This document shows positions 1 through 10,577 of a stretch of DNA of 64,000 nt, piece after piece. The stretch comes from Oscarella lobularis (taxonomy: Eukaryota; Porifera; Homoscleromorpha; Homosclerophorida; Oscarellidae). The notes beneath the pieces are model-generated. The model did not search any database. It had not been told where the DNA came from and saw only the letters and a list, made by a program, of their open reading frames with translations. Position numbers and translations under genes: made by a program. The first letter of the stretch is position 1; the number at the start of each line of letters is the position of its first letter. The stretch lies in contig NC_089190.1 in assembly GCF_947507565.1 (NCBI RefSeq), positions 124,001-188,000 of the forward strand, written 5' to 3'.

Positions 1-29
1 AGTTTTCTGATAATCAGATTCTTTTCCAG

Positions 30-1193
30 ATTGCTCTTCCGGTTGGAAAGGATACGACTGCGACTGTCATTTGTACGTTGGTGGAGCACTTACTTGGCCG
101 GCAGCAAATGACTACTGCAAGGTGCGTGTTACGTTAACAACGTTCGTACATAGATCGAAGACTCGATACGTTTCTAGTCATTGGGAGGGTGGCTAGCCAC
201 AGCCGGATTTACTTCATCGGGTGAGTTCTTCCGAGACATGTCTTCCGTCTCGCCTTCCAGTTCACTTCGCCGACCAGATATATGGCTAGGACTCCGAAAT
301 AGCGGCGACGGTTGGCGGAACAGTCAAGATGGAGCACTGTTTGATGGACTTTATCCGAAGTGGAAGTCGGATGCGATGAAAGGTGCATCGGGCTGTTTGA
401 TGATCGGTGCCGACGGCTGGAAAGCTGTACCGTGCTCTCGTCGTCTTCCTTTTGTCTGCTCGCAAAGCGGATCTAGGCGGCCATCCTTGCCTAATTTTAC
501 TCACAATCTTCTTTCGGTTAATAGAGACGACGTTGTCAACGGACAAATTCTGGGATTATTATCCTTCAATAACAGGACCGTCAATGCGACGTATTCGATG
601 ACTGTTTTGAACACGTCCGAAGCAATCTTTTCTCCCTCGATTGGTCTAGATGCCACGTCCGGCTCAATCATCGTAGCTAATGCGTCGCTGCTCCAGCATT
701 ATGCGCATAAACGCCTGGTTTTCGTCATTCGCGCGAGTCTTTCTTCTATTTCCAACTGCACGGCTGCAAAAGCGGTCTCGTTTCAACTACTCGGCTCTCC
801 CAAGAGTATACGTAGTGGTACGTTTATTCCTTTAGAGGCGTACGAAGGGTTTGACGTTTGGTCGCACTTCTATTCCTAGGAAGCTCTGTCGTCGGCCGAG
901 TCGTCGGAGGTTCAATTGCTGGCGTTGCTGTTGTTATTTTGGCCTGTCTTCTAATTGTTAGCGTCGTCAAGAGAAATCGCAGACGTGCGCGGGCTTCTAT
1001 GCTATATACCTCCTTGCAAAAGTAACGATAACCTATTACCCGCGATCATTGCACGTATTTAATGTATTTTCTTATATATAGGTCGGATAGCTCAGAAGAC
1101 GTGTGTACTACAAGCGATGCCGCGGACGAAACACACGAGGAAGATCTTGGCCTGGCAAATAAATCGGTCGACGATAAGAGCGCTAATTTGTGA
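30..1193 (+). CDS. C-type lectin-like transmembrane receptor, 3' part
   Basis: Partial gene entering from the left edge. Exons by splice site and phase: 30-121, 178-817, 880-1021 and 1082-1193; introns are 56-62 nt. The first two exons form a C-type lectin fold: a CxxGW start, a W..A..YC helix end, then WLGLRNSGDGW, a central W/C block and the closing WKAVPCSRRLPFVC. An extracellular stretch with several N-x-S/T sites follows. Exon 880-1021 encodes one membrane helix (GSIAGVAVVILACLLIVSVV) followed by a basic stop-transfer run KRNRRRAR. The last exon gives an acidic, Ser/Thr-rich cytoplasmic tail ending at TGA 1191-1193. The topology is single-pass type I, probably a cell-surface recognition receptor. 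The usual calcium/sugar triplets (EPN or QPD) are not visible, so the ligand cannot be predicted. The 5' end lies outside the window. Confidence 0.75.
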
Positions 1194-2225
1194 GGCCTCC
1201 GCGAGCGTAGATGATGCCGTGTTACCGCAGCAGTATAGACCTAGCTGCGCAGCTGGGCAAACATATGTTGCAATCTGCTGTGCTAGTCCTAGACGTTGCG
1301 CTGTGTCTAATTAATTTGAGAAGGAGCCCGAGAGTGTGTGGCAAGACTATTAATTAATTCGCTTTCCCTGTGTAGCCCAGTTTACTATTAATTCACCGAA
1401 GTCCTCGCTCCGGCGACTCTCGGCTAAGACCTTTGCAAACAGCGCTTCGAAGGCAGGACCCGCTGTCGCACACTGCACAGCTCGGTGACCAATTATCTGC
1501 TCTTCATTTACCTGACGAGACAGCAGTGCTCGCGTTTTTGCGCAGTGTGCTTGAAACGAAATGGTTGCATAGCTTTGGGACCTATCTATGATGTACAGTA
1601 GGGAATCTCCAACCTTATCCGGGTAACCGTTCAAGAAAAGCTTAACCTTTTGACTGAATTTTCCTCGCGGCATCTTTCGGCGACGGTAGACTGTTTCTCC
1701 AAAGTTCTTCGTAAGGCGCTTGAATCTTTTAAAGAAGAATGAGGCCCCTTAAGGGGACTCACCGGCAGTTTTTCGCGTTTCAAGAAAGAACGAAAGGCTG
1801 GCGCTCTCGAGTCAAATTTTCTTTATGAAGGTACTATGATGGCATACTCTGGGAGGGAACATTCGAAGCGTTCCGGTCGTTCCCCAACACACCACAGGCT
1901 ATTAGATGCGTAGCTGTATCGAGGCCCAGTTCTCCTCCGTCGTCGGTCGAATGGTCTCCTCTAACGACCGAAAGTAAGCCTTAAGGCGTGTCTTGTCGTA
2001 GTTAGATTTATGCGTGCGTGCGGTATTCACAGCGGCTGTAGCGAGCAAAAATGTCGTGGCCCGGGTGGATGTGAACCCTAAAAGGGGGCCTCACCTTTTG
2101 TCTCATCGTCTCGTCTTTGAACAATGCCTAACGAAGAGATCGACGTCGCTATAAATAACAGTAGTTTGATTGCACGCATAACATAACATAACACATTCAA
2201 AAGTTGTCCTTTTTCTTTCTCAGAT
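1194..2225. other. Intergenic stretch with a diverged copy of the GGCCTCAC-palindrome repeat
   Basis: No gene I can name. From about 1620 to 2095 the sequence is a diverged relative of the repeat at 4841-5492 and 9608-10577. It shares a palindromic block near 1741 (GAGGCCCCTTAAGGGGACTC), the 'ATCGAGGC...CTCCTCC' segment and the terminal 'GGCCCGGGTG...GGGCCTCACC'. An open frame on the minus strand at 1350-1673 (107 codons) overlaps the start of this repeat and matches no family I recognise; it may be repeat-encoded or chance. Confidence 0.4.
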
Positions 2226-2465
2226 CTATTCAAAGCGGTTAATGATTGTGTACGTTCTGGCTGAGTGGTCGATCCGGAACGCGACGTAGGTGTTGGGGGA
2301 ATCCTCTCTAATCACGGGAGGGCGAAGAGCGAACTTCTGCTTTTCATAGAACAGGAGACGAATCTCAAATAATTCGACTCCTCTAATGTCGAATGTGAAT
2401 GGAGACTCGTTTGAAGTAACGAAAACAATGATGGTAAAATTACTTTCGTCGTCGAAGCTAATCAC
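2226..2465 (-). CDS. Possible terminal exon of an unrecognised gene
   Basis: A minus-strand open stretch ends in TAG and is preceded at its 5' side (plus 2463-2480) by a pyrimidine/AT-rich tract ending in AG, like a 3' splice site. The translation (start ISFDDESNFTIIVFV, end ARTYTIINRFE) has the hydrophobic/charged alternation of a beta-rich domain, not of random sequence. I do not recognise the family and could not join an upstream exon between 2470 and 2900, so this could equally be a gene relic or a spurious frame. Confidence 0.25.
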   Translation of the reverse strand: MISFDDESNFTIIVFVTSNESPFTFDIRGVELFEIRLLFYEKQKFALRPPVIREDSPNTYVAFRIDHSARTYTIINRFE

Positions 2466-2926
2466 TAATTAGAATTGGTCAAAGCAGAAAAAGAGTAACA
2501 ATTGTCGAACGAAGTCCCCATGCATGGCGGAGACGTACGTTAGAACTCGAACCGTTTTCCCCAAGAGCCCCGCCCCCACACGCTAAGACAGGAGAAACCG
2601 TTGTGGAAAACGAACTTTTGCGTACGCGAACCAAGTTGTTTCTCAGGTGTCAACTGCGGCTCGCTCAGCTTGTCTCTGTCTTTACCTGTATATTTCGGTG
2701 ATATCGTCATGAAATTTGGCCAAAGGAAGTTTATGCCCGTAGGCATAGAGATATTTCTATGGTTTCTGCATCAGTTAAATTGTTTTGAAATTCTGCAAGA
2801 TTATGCCGTCTGGAGCGATGGAAATTTGTGACGCCGCATTTTCCAGCAAACTTCTTTCCTTGCAACGTGGCAAAGAAACATTCGTCATTTTTTTTTAAAT
2901 TTAAACATATTTGTGTTCTAATTCTA

Positions 2927-4840
2927 ATGTTTGTTGGTAGAGTCTGTGACGTGCGCTAATGGAACCACTTGATGTGCAGGTAAGCCCTCGGAAAGTAAAG
3001 CTGCTCGTCGTAATTTCTTTTGCGTAGGCGTTACCTTGGGGTCCTGAGCAAGACCCCGTCATCAAAAACTGCTCCAACGGGGTCCTGAGCAAGACCCCGA
3101 CATCAAAAACTGCTCGCGATTTTATAAGGGAAGGGACGCTTGTTTTATTTAATAAATTGAAAAAAATTGCGCAGAGTATCCCCTCGCGTTTTCATGCACG
3201 GGCAGTTTCGACGGGGTCTTGCCCAGGACCCCTTCGAGGCAGTTTTTTTTCACGGGGTCGTGCCCGGGACCCCGCGCGAGCAGTTTTTCAATAACGGGGT
3301 CGTGCTCAGGACCCCCAATTCCTAAAAATATAAATCAGCTTAGTTGATGCAGAGAATACGATGTACCTTTCATCATGATTCTTGACTAAGCGATCCGAGC
3401 ACGGGTAGACTTCAAGATAATCAGATGCCTGTTCTGTGGACTTAATTTTAAAGCACGAACAACTGATTGCCCGGTTTCTCGTGTTTGTCTACGGTTAGAA
3501 ACGAGACTACGGTACAATAGGCTGCTGGGCGACCATACTACTTTTTGGACTTGAGGGATTCGAAACGTGAGCAGAGCACCACCTCATAAGAGAGAAACAG
3601 TTTCAATCAATTACGGTAGTATTTACGGCCCGGTAACCCCAAAGTACGTCATGCGTTTACCGCCGTCTACATCACACCTATTAACTATAACTTAACTAAA
3701 GGCTGATTTAGACTTTTTAAAAGATTTTCATTCATTAGAGTCGTAAGGGGATCGAGGCCGTAAATAAATAGATAGCGATACCGCTCACGTGCATAGAGCT
3801 ATCACCGTACTTGGAGCAACGAGAGATTACGATTCTGATGGCAATGAATCCAGCTGTCGGTCAATCGAGCACGTGAACACGCTGAACGAACCGCGCAAAT
3901 AGAAGGGCTTCAGAAGCGCTGGCTGCGTTCCAAGAATAATTTTCTCTTTCTGGCAGAAAGAGCGCCTAAAAAGAGACATCAATAGCTGTCCTCCCTCTTC
4001 TCTATTTCAGTTGGGCCCATGCTTATTATGACCTTTCACATTACATGAAGGATATGCATACCTAACATAGGGTTCAGCTTGAATTAGAAGAACGAGCAGT
4101 CGCCCATTGCGCCAAGAACACAGACTGTGTATTCGAAAACTGCAAGAAGAGGTATCTACTAAATATCAATTACATATTTTCATTAAATCAAAATGAATAT
4201 TTGACTATTGACACACCTGAATATAGGCATACTTGCTTTCGCTTCAATGCCACTATGTTTCCCTAAAAGTCTATAAATCTCCCGTGACTTTCAAGCCAAT
4301 GAAAAAGAGAAAAGCATAACGATAGAAGCAACATCACATTGGAATACATGAGAGCTAATGCAGGTGAAACAAGCGCACAAAGAAAATCCAAATCAACGAT
4401 CTTAATCTCTTGAAGCCTATAAAAGATATTTACGTAATTAATTCCTTCTATTTTGCATATTCACCGGAAGGTGTAGGCTTTCAAGTTTATCCAATGAAAA
4501 TATCTTCAGCTGTACGTCGTACAGCCTCACGCATATTTCGACTCGGAATCGACCATTCACAAAATTCATGCATCAGACGGACGACCTAATAATTTATTAA
4601 CAAATCATTAAAAAAAGGCGATCGAGTCGGCTTTTCTCGACCTAAACGTTTCCGTAGGCGCGAGTACAGATTTCTTTCGTATTTGAGTGTAGGCGCGAGT
4701 AGAGATTTCTTTCGTATTTGAGTAGTCTACCATAACGCGATATCGAGGATGGAACAGGGGCCTTAGCTTCGGTGCCTGTGGATTTCGAGTTGATTCGTTT
4801 AGCGACGATTAGGTTTAGGTCTGCGTCGCTGATGAAGTTG
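2927..4840. repeat. Left arm of a ~1.9 kb inverted repeat (partner 62045-64000)
   Basis: Reading the end of the window in reverse complement reproduces this stretch almost base for base, from 'AATGTTTG..GTAGAGTCT' at about 2927 through the hairpin cluster (3038-3315) and the AT-rich middle to 'GCGTCGCTGATGA' near 4835. Differences are scattered substitutions and a few indels; the right arm has roughly 110 extra bases opposite about 4735. The homology may continue beyond base 64000. No protein-coding capacity is evident. The arms are about 57 kb apart. This is either two inverted copies of one dispersed repeat or the ends of one duplicated, inverted block. Confidence 0.8.
3038..3315. repeat. 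Cluster of five 20-bp GGGGTC...GACCCC hairpin units
   Basis: Near-palindromic units begin at 3038, 3079, 3213, 3254 and 3296. Each is 20 bp, for example GGGGTCCTGAGCAAGACCCC at 3038. They are spaced 41, 134, 41 and 42 bp apart and separated by a conserved spacer containing CATCAAAAACTGCTC or its inverse. Stem differences such as CCTGAGCAAG against CGTGCCCGGG lie in the loop while the six-base arms stay constant, which suggests the inverted symmetry is what is retained. Confidence 0.8.
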
Positions 4841-5492
4841 GCGAAAAACTGCTCGTGAGACCCCTTAGGAGGCCTCACTTGCTATCGAGTCGTGTCATGA
4901 GCAATTTCGACTCACAAACAGCAATAGAAGCTCGTTCGGAGAGCGGGACGAGTTCGATTCGGCTAGAAAATCCGCGAAAGCTGAATCAGCTGATGTCAAG
5001 TGACGTCTTGTCTATATCCGGGTGACTGTTGACGAAGAAGCAAAGTAAATCTTTTAGGATTAATTTTTTTCGCCGTGCACTTTTTGCGGCAGTGAAATGG
5101 TGAACTTTTGCTAGACGATCGTCCCTTTTTGAAAAAGTGAGGCTCCCTAAGGGGTCTCACTACTGTTTTTTTGTGTTGCAAGGAGAAGGAAAAGCCAGCC
5201 GGCGCGAGTTGATTGTTGAGTTTTAAGGTACGGCCAAGACCTACAGAAAGACGACGCAGTCGACGCATTTGAGCGCTTCTCCATAGCGCAGGGACGAATT
5301 TGTCCGTCGCTCTATCGAGGCTCGTCTCTCCTCCATCGTAAGTCGAATCCTTTTCTCCGTCAAGCTAATGCAGGCTTAGAGGTGTGTATCGCTTAGGCTC
5401 AAATTATACGTGCGTCCGATACTCGCAGCAGCCACTGCGAGCAATTGTTTCATGGCCCGGGTGATTCTGAACCCTCAAAAGGGGCCTCACCC
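4841..5492. repeat. GGCCTCAC-palindrome repeat, truncated copy
   Basis: Closely matches 9930-10577. It starts at GGCGAAAAACTGCTCG, continues through the palindromes GTGAGACCCCTTAGGAGGCC (about 4856) and GTGAGGCTCCCTAAGGGGTC (about 5139) and ends at 'CCCTCAAAAGGGGCCTCACCC'. The left third of the full element seen at 9608-9930 is missing here; the repeat abuts the inverted-repeat arm instead. No protein of its own is evident. Confidence 0.7.
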
Positions 5493-5764
5493 ACGGTTTG
5501 TCCGAGTGACATATTTTAATAAAAGACGCATTTGATTATACGTTGTTTGTTTCTGATCGACGAAAAACGATGAATTATTGTTGTGACGGTCATACAGTCG
5601 TCCTGTTCAAAGGATATGCTGACCACGTTCCGGGTGGCGTCAGATACGTAAACATGCGAAACCCCGATCGTACGAGATATATTCGAACGATCCATGAGGG
5701 AAGAAGCAATGCCACTTCAAGGGACATTGAGAGATTCGTTGCTCAGTATGGTTATCAGTCGTGA
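5493..5764 (+). pseudogene. Fragment related to the secreted-protein gene at 24735-25261
   Basis: An open frame from 5543 encodes a piece with the pattern VLFKGYADHVPGG..Y...Y...IHEGRSNATSRDIERF..QYG. It matches the middle of the minus-strand gene at 24735-25261 (VLFKGIAHHLPIA..., GKSEATPKEIRGFNQHYG). The N-terminal signal-peptide exon and the C-terminal GPGARNCQDYA block are absent, so this is a gene fragment. The same piece, shorter, follows the sister repeat at 10578-10760, so fragment and repeat were duplicated together. Confidence 0.5.
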
Positions 5765-6020
5765 AATTGCTAGGATTTTTTCGCAAGGCTTGTTCATTAC
5801 CTGATAACAAATCATCGCTGCTGAGTTCAGCAATGATATACTGATTCCGTTCTGCCCATTGCAATACAGATACAAGAGAGACACAGGCACACAAACATCA
5901 TGTGCTGCACAGGATAGGCTAGTTACCACCTATCACAATTCAGACTTTTCATTCTCCAGCTTGACTTCCTCCGTTTCTTTGGATTCTTTGGCCTCTTCTG
6001 ACCCTACTTTGTGCTCCAGT

Positions 6021-7283
6021 TTATCTTGGTTGATCTCTTGTACTATTCCAAGGTGCAAATTTGGAATCAGAAATTCTTTTCCGTAAGATGGTTTTGACCA
6101 AATTACTGTATAGTGTGACACTGTGATTACGGTGCTGATATATGATATCATTTTGAACGAGACAACGGAAAATCCAGTCAAACTCAAGTGAGCTACTTGA
6201 CATGGTGTACTTTGTATCCAAAGTGTCGATAAGCTCGTCTCCTTCGAGTAAGTCCCTCACTACCATCCAACTAAGAGAAGATTCGTTGTAGTAGGCAAGT
6301 CCGCATATTTTAAGGTTTGGCCGGACAGGTATTTCCTCAGAAACGCAATCCATGACCGCTTGAATCGTTGCCACATGTTCTGTTTTGATGCACTCCACTG
6401 CTGTCCATATCAACAATAGTCGCCCTCCAGTGATGACCTCATATACGTCAGACGCAGATAGGTTCATATTCGTCTTCGAGATTCGATATGACAGTAAGTA
6501 GATGGAATTCTCCCTGTCAACATCCCTGACTTCTCTAACTTGCATTCTTGACGCTGCACTTTTCTGTCTTAAGTGTGAAACCACCTCACCTGCAGAGTCT
6601 ACCAGCACCACGTGCATATAAAGTTTGTCTGCTATTTTCTTTAGGGTTGCCTGCAGTTTGTGGAGCGCGTTTTCCCCCTTTTCAACCCGATTTAGCATTT
6701 TGTTAATATCGTCTATAATGAGAACAAAAGTTCGTCCTGCTTTTGCATCGTAAGAAGACGCTTGTGGTAGAATTACATCCATCAGTAAACGTGAAGCGTC
6801 CTCTACGTCATTTCCAAGTTCCCAGTTGATGTATGACAAATGGTGACGGAGAAGAGGAATATACGATAAGCCTATTGGCAGCATTTCAGATGGAAGACGG
6901 AGATCAAAGGCACGCCGCAGGTTGTCAAACAGACGGCCTGGTTCGTATTCTACGTAGACAATACCTGATTGATTTCGAACAATTTCCAAGAGCAGGCTTG
7001 TTTTTCCGCAACCGTGAGGTCCTACCAAAACAGTGTATCGTCCTTCTTTGACGACATTGAACAAGAATTTCTGAGCTTCTGTAGCACGATTAATGAAGGG
7101 CTTTCTTTTTTTTAACGGCAAGTCGGGATAAATTCCTCCGTTTTCAATAGACGAAGCTAGACGCCAGCTCTGCGGCCGCGGCGGGAAATCAAATGTGGAA
7201 TAGACAAATACAGCCAGACCCAGGACGAGAATGGCGATCGACGAGCCTGCGTGCCGTCCTTCTCCAGTCATAATGCCGGCCAT
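6021..7283 (-). CDS. Membrane-anchored P-loop ATPase (AAA/STAND-like)
   Basis: Uninterrupted 420-residue frame starting ATG GCC GGC at 7283. Residues about 13-30 (SIAILVLGLAVFVYST) form a single N-terminal membrane helix. After a linker with NRATEAQKFLFNVV comes a textbook Walker A, VGPHGCGKTS (about 87-96). Walker B is TFVLIIDDINK (about 185-195). The remainder resembles the helical lid and winged-helix-like part of AAA/STAND NTPases. Family knowledge suggests a membrane-tethered ATPase with a cytosolic or matrix-facing motor; the substrate cannot be inferred. It has no introns, unlike its neighbours, which may mean a retrocopy origin or an intron-poor family. A second frame overlapping the 3' end (5933-6187) ends in a Glu/Lys/Ser-rich run and is probably a shadow. 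Confidence 0.75.
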   Translation of the reverse strand: MAGIMTGEGRHAGSSIAILVLGLAVFVYSTFDFPPRPQSWRLASSIENGGIYPDLPLKKRKPFINRATEAQKFLFNVVKEGRYTVLVGPHGCGKTSLLLEIVRNQSGIVYVEYEPGRLFDNLRRAFDLRLPSEMLPIGLSYIPLLRHHLSYINWELGNDVEDASRLLMDVILPQASSYDAKAGRTFVLIIDDINKMLNRVEKGENALHKLQATLKKIADKLYMHVVLVDSAGEVVSHLRQKSAASRMQVREVRDVDRENSIYLLSYRISKTNMNLSASDVYEVITGGRLLLIWTAVECIKTEHVATIQAVMDCVSEEIPVRPNLKICGLAYYNESSLSWMVVRDLLEGDELIDTLDTKYTMSSSSLEFDWIFRCLVQNDIIYQHRNHSVTLYSNLVKTILRKRISDSKFAPWNSTRDQPR

Positions 7284-8495
7284 AAGGGAGTTCTAAATAG
7301 ATACGCATTTGTTCCTTGTCAACAATATAGTGTCGACAAGTCGTTTCTCACTTTTGTCGCCTCGTATCGTCCTTGCTTGGGCTTCCTGCCTTCATTGTTC
7401 GGATCGGGACCGCTTGGTTGCTCCGCCATCTTGAATAGGTACAGTGTGACGTCAGGCGAGGTAAATCCCGTACAAAAGATCGACCCCCTGCGCTCGCCTG
7501 ACGGAGTTTTCCTAAAAACCTTGATACCGTCCGGAACCGCAAGGCCAGTAGCTTTCTAACGGTGTATAGCCGAGCGTCGTATGTGACTGAGAAAACCTCC
7601 CCTGGTGTAGTTAGGGTTATATTACGAATATTGCACAAGGCAAGTCTGTACGGGATAGCCTATCCCTATCAACTGCTAGTCCCCACTGCCGACCTGGAAC
7701 TAGCTGTCTCAGTGGCATCAAGTGGTTCTTGGTTATTGTGTTAATCAAGATATGTTGGACTGTATTGTGTTAGACGGCGTTTTGGCGTGGGGAAGAGGAG
7801 GAGTGGCATTTATGGGGACGAGGTTACGCTGGGTGGAGGGCGTGTTGGATAGGGGAGGGTGGGGGAGAGAAGGGTGACGTATTTTATGAGGAATTTCATT
7901 TGTCGATAGAGGGAAAATAGAATAGTAATGGGTAACCATGGCAACCTTTTGTCGGTGGACATGGTAGGTAGGGCGGGGGAATATAGCCCGGTGGGGGAGA
8001 GTGGTTTGGTAGGGAGTTATAAATTGGAGGGGTTGTGGAGCGCAATTCTACTACGGAGGGCCTTGGCTAGAAAAATTTCCAGGGGTGTCGGGTTACGGTG
8101 TGGGAAATAGGCAGAGAACTGGAATCCCAGAAAAGGCAATAAATAAATAAGTGGCTGGGTTAACTACTAAGAGTATTTTATGAGTCATGTTATGAATCGT
8201 TCGAAAGGGCGCGAAGAGGGCTATCTAACGGTATGGGGTCATCCCCACGGGTGGTTCCTGAGGGAAGTTATAGGCTTAAACGTGTTTTTAGAAATCAGTA
8301 ACTTATAGCTTATCCCTAGGTTACGGTTAATATTTTTACAGGGGAAAATTCGTAAGTCTGTTCATCGTCTGGGAATTTGGCGGGAGACAAGGAGAATTTA
8401 GAGACGCGAATCAAGAAAAAAAGTGGAGGAATTGGAGAGAAATCAAAAGAGACTCAAAACGTCAGGTAAAAACATTAGAGAAAAATCAAAATATT
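7284..8495. other. Gene-free stretch with strand-asymmetric G-rich tract
   Basis: No coding region with convincing composition. From about 7780 to 8110 the plus strand is strongly purine/G-rich (GGGGAAGAGGAGGAG, GGGGAGGGTGGGGGAGAG and similar runs), which could form G-quadruplex or triplex structure. The 7284-7450 part is the likely promoter side of the minus-strand ATPase gene. Confidence 0.4.
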
Positions 8496-9435
8496 TTATT
8501 TCTCAACTCTTCTTTTAGACCAGCATTCATGGACGATTACAAGGAACTCGAAGGGGAGGATTAAAACGACATTACTGGCAGAGATAGGATCATTAGGATG
8601 TTGCTGCACCTCGATTGGATACAAAGCCTGTGTATAGCCACACTTGTCTTCTTTTAGAACAAAATCTATGAAAACATACAGTATGTGTGTCATATCAATT
8701 CCATGTACCTGCACGTTCCATGTCTGCATTGCTTTGTCCATGAGATCAACTTCGGTAAATGTCGATGGATAGAAAACATGACCTAAAAATGAGAATGAAA
8801 ATTCAAATTCATTATAGTGCCCTAACCGTTTTCGGTAAACGAGAGAGCTAACAAGACTTTGCTAGGCTTATTATTGTGCAACGCATCGCTCATAGACATA
8901 TTCCAAAACGACATGGCGTGCTGAGCGTCAAGACTCACAGATTTGTTAAACGAGTCATCGACTTTTTATAAGGAAGATATATATAAGACATTTGAGGACG
9001 AAGCTTCCATTGGACGACAAACACGTGAGAGCGTCATCTGTCCAGACTGCCTTTAGGCATTTGGGGATCAGGACAAGATGGAAATTATTAATTTATAATG
9101 ATCGGAGAGATGATCCGAGGCTAACACTTTGGTTCCTTACCTCCTTGATATTTTCCATCGTTCGCCTTCTCTTTCCCACGGCTTCCTTCAAAGAGAAACG
9201 TCTCCATAGAGACATGAAAATTGCGTCTACATAAATAATAATACAGTATCACATTATACAAATAAACATAACATGTATAGAGAGTATGGAGATAGAACCT
9301 GTTTGATCAAAGGCAGAGTTCAAACAATCCACTAAACATTTCTTAAAAATAAACATTCGTGAGAAAATACAATCAAATATTATCGTGTTACCTACCACTC
9401 TTAGGTCGATTTCTCGCCGCGGCCACTTCATTCAT
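8496..9435 (-). CDS. Unrecognised small spliced gene (~190 residues)
   Basis: Assembled by hand on the minus strand. Exon 1 9435-9396 (MNEVAAARNRPKS), exon 2 9226-9141, exon 3 starting 9050 with an uncertain 3' end, exon 4 8961-8827 and exon 5 8782-8496. Every junction except the one after exon 3 has GT-AG ends and keeps reading phase; the exon 4/5 intron is 44 nt. An AATAAA signal overlaps the stop region. Exon 4 reads SFNKSVSLDAQHAMSFWNMS; exon 5 contains VQVHGIDMTHILYVFIDFVL and ends SKRRVEK. No signal peptide, membrane helix or known domain is visible. The phase agreement across several splice sites supports a real gene, but I cannot name a function. Confidence 0.45.
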
Positions 9436-9607
9436 GACAAAAGTGACGTCTAAAAGTGCTTCGTTCAAACTAAAACTAAAAATTAATCAAAGTGGCTCAC
9501 GCGTAGGACCGAGATCGTGAAGGATGACTAAAAAGCTGCGTTGATTATCTTCACCATTCAAAGAAATAGCAATTACAACAGCAAATAAGAACCTAAAACG
9601 AGAAAGT

Positions 9608-10577
9608 GGGTGAGGCCCCTTTTGAGGGCTCGGTACGGCCGGGCCACTAGACTTTTGCTCGTGGCGGCGGATGAGAGCATTGCTCGTGCCTACATGATCT
9701 ACCCCAGATGAAACACATCCCTAAGCTTTCTCTGAGTCGTAGGAGAGAAGCATTCGACTGAAGACGGAGGAGTGACGAGCGTCGAAAGAGCAAAGGTTAA
9801 ATTCGCTCTTTCGCGATGGGGAACGAATGAGACGCGTCGATCGCACTGTCGCAGGGTCAGCTGTAGCTGTACCTTTAAACTGATCGATCGATTCGCCTCT
9901 TCCAGCCTTTCCTTCGGTTTCGCGAGGCGAAAAACTGCTCGTGAGACCCCTTAGGAGGCCTCACTTTCTATCGAGTCGTGTCATGAGCAATTTCGACTAA
10001 CAAAGAGCGAAGAGAAGCTCGTTCGGAGAGCGGGACGAGCTCGATTTGGCTAGAAAATCCGCGAAAACCGAATCAGCTGATGTCAAGTGACGTCTGTCTA
10101 TATCCGGGTGACTGTTGACAAAAAGCAAAGTAAATCTTTTAGGATTAATTTTTTCGCCGTGCACTTTTTGCGGCAGTGAAATGGCGAACTTTTGCTAGAT
10201 GATCGCACCTTTTTGAAAAAGTGAGGCTCCCTAAGGGGTCTCACTACTGTTTTTTTATGTTGCCAAGGAGAAGGAAAAGCCAGCCGGCGCGAGTTGATCG
10301 TTGCGTATTAAGGTACGGCTAAGACCTACAGGAAGACGACGCAGTCGACGCATTTGAGCGCTTCTCCATGGCGCAGGGACGAATTTGTCCGTCGCTCTAT
10401 CGAGGCTCGTCTCTCCTCCATCGTAAGTCGAATCCTTTTCTCCGTCAAACTAATGCAGGCTTAGAGGTGTGTATCGCTTAGGCTCGAATCATACGTTCGT
10501 ACGATATTCTCAGCAGCCGCTGCGGGAAATTGTTTCATGGCCCGGGTGATTCTGAACCCTCAAAGGGGGCCTCACCC
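9608..10577. mobile_element. ~970 bp element with terminal inverted repeats (full-length copy)
   Basis: Begins GGGTGAGGCCCCTTTTGAGG and ends with the inverse (about CCCTCAAAGGGGGCCTCACCC), giving terminal inverted repeats of about 23 bp that extend imperfectly into GGCC(C)GG-rich subterminal sequence. Two internal palindromic blocks, GTGAGACCCCTTAGGAGGCC near 9939 and GTGAGGCTCCCTAAGGGGTC near 10220, repeat the terminal motif. No transposase frame is present, so this looks like a non-autonomous DNA element or foldback repeat. A truncated sister is at 4841-5492 and a diverged one at about 1620-2095. No target-site duplication was recognised. Confidence 0.6.

Noticed and set aside
3038-3315. 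CRISPR-like array of short repeats and spacers
   Set aside because: Spacers are themselves repeated and the units are palindromic; the surrounding genes are animal, and no cas genes exist. It is a hairpin cluster inside an inverted repeat.
5933-6187. Alternative frame with Glu/Lys/Ser-rich tail at the 3' end of the ATPase gene
   Set aside because: The ATPase frame has a plausible natural stop and the alternative has no start or splice support; low-complexity acidic runs arise easily opposite T/C-rich sequence.
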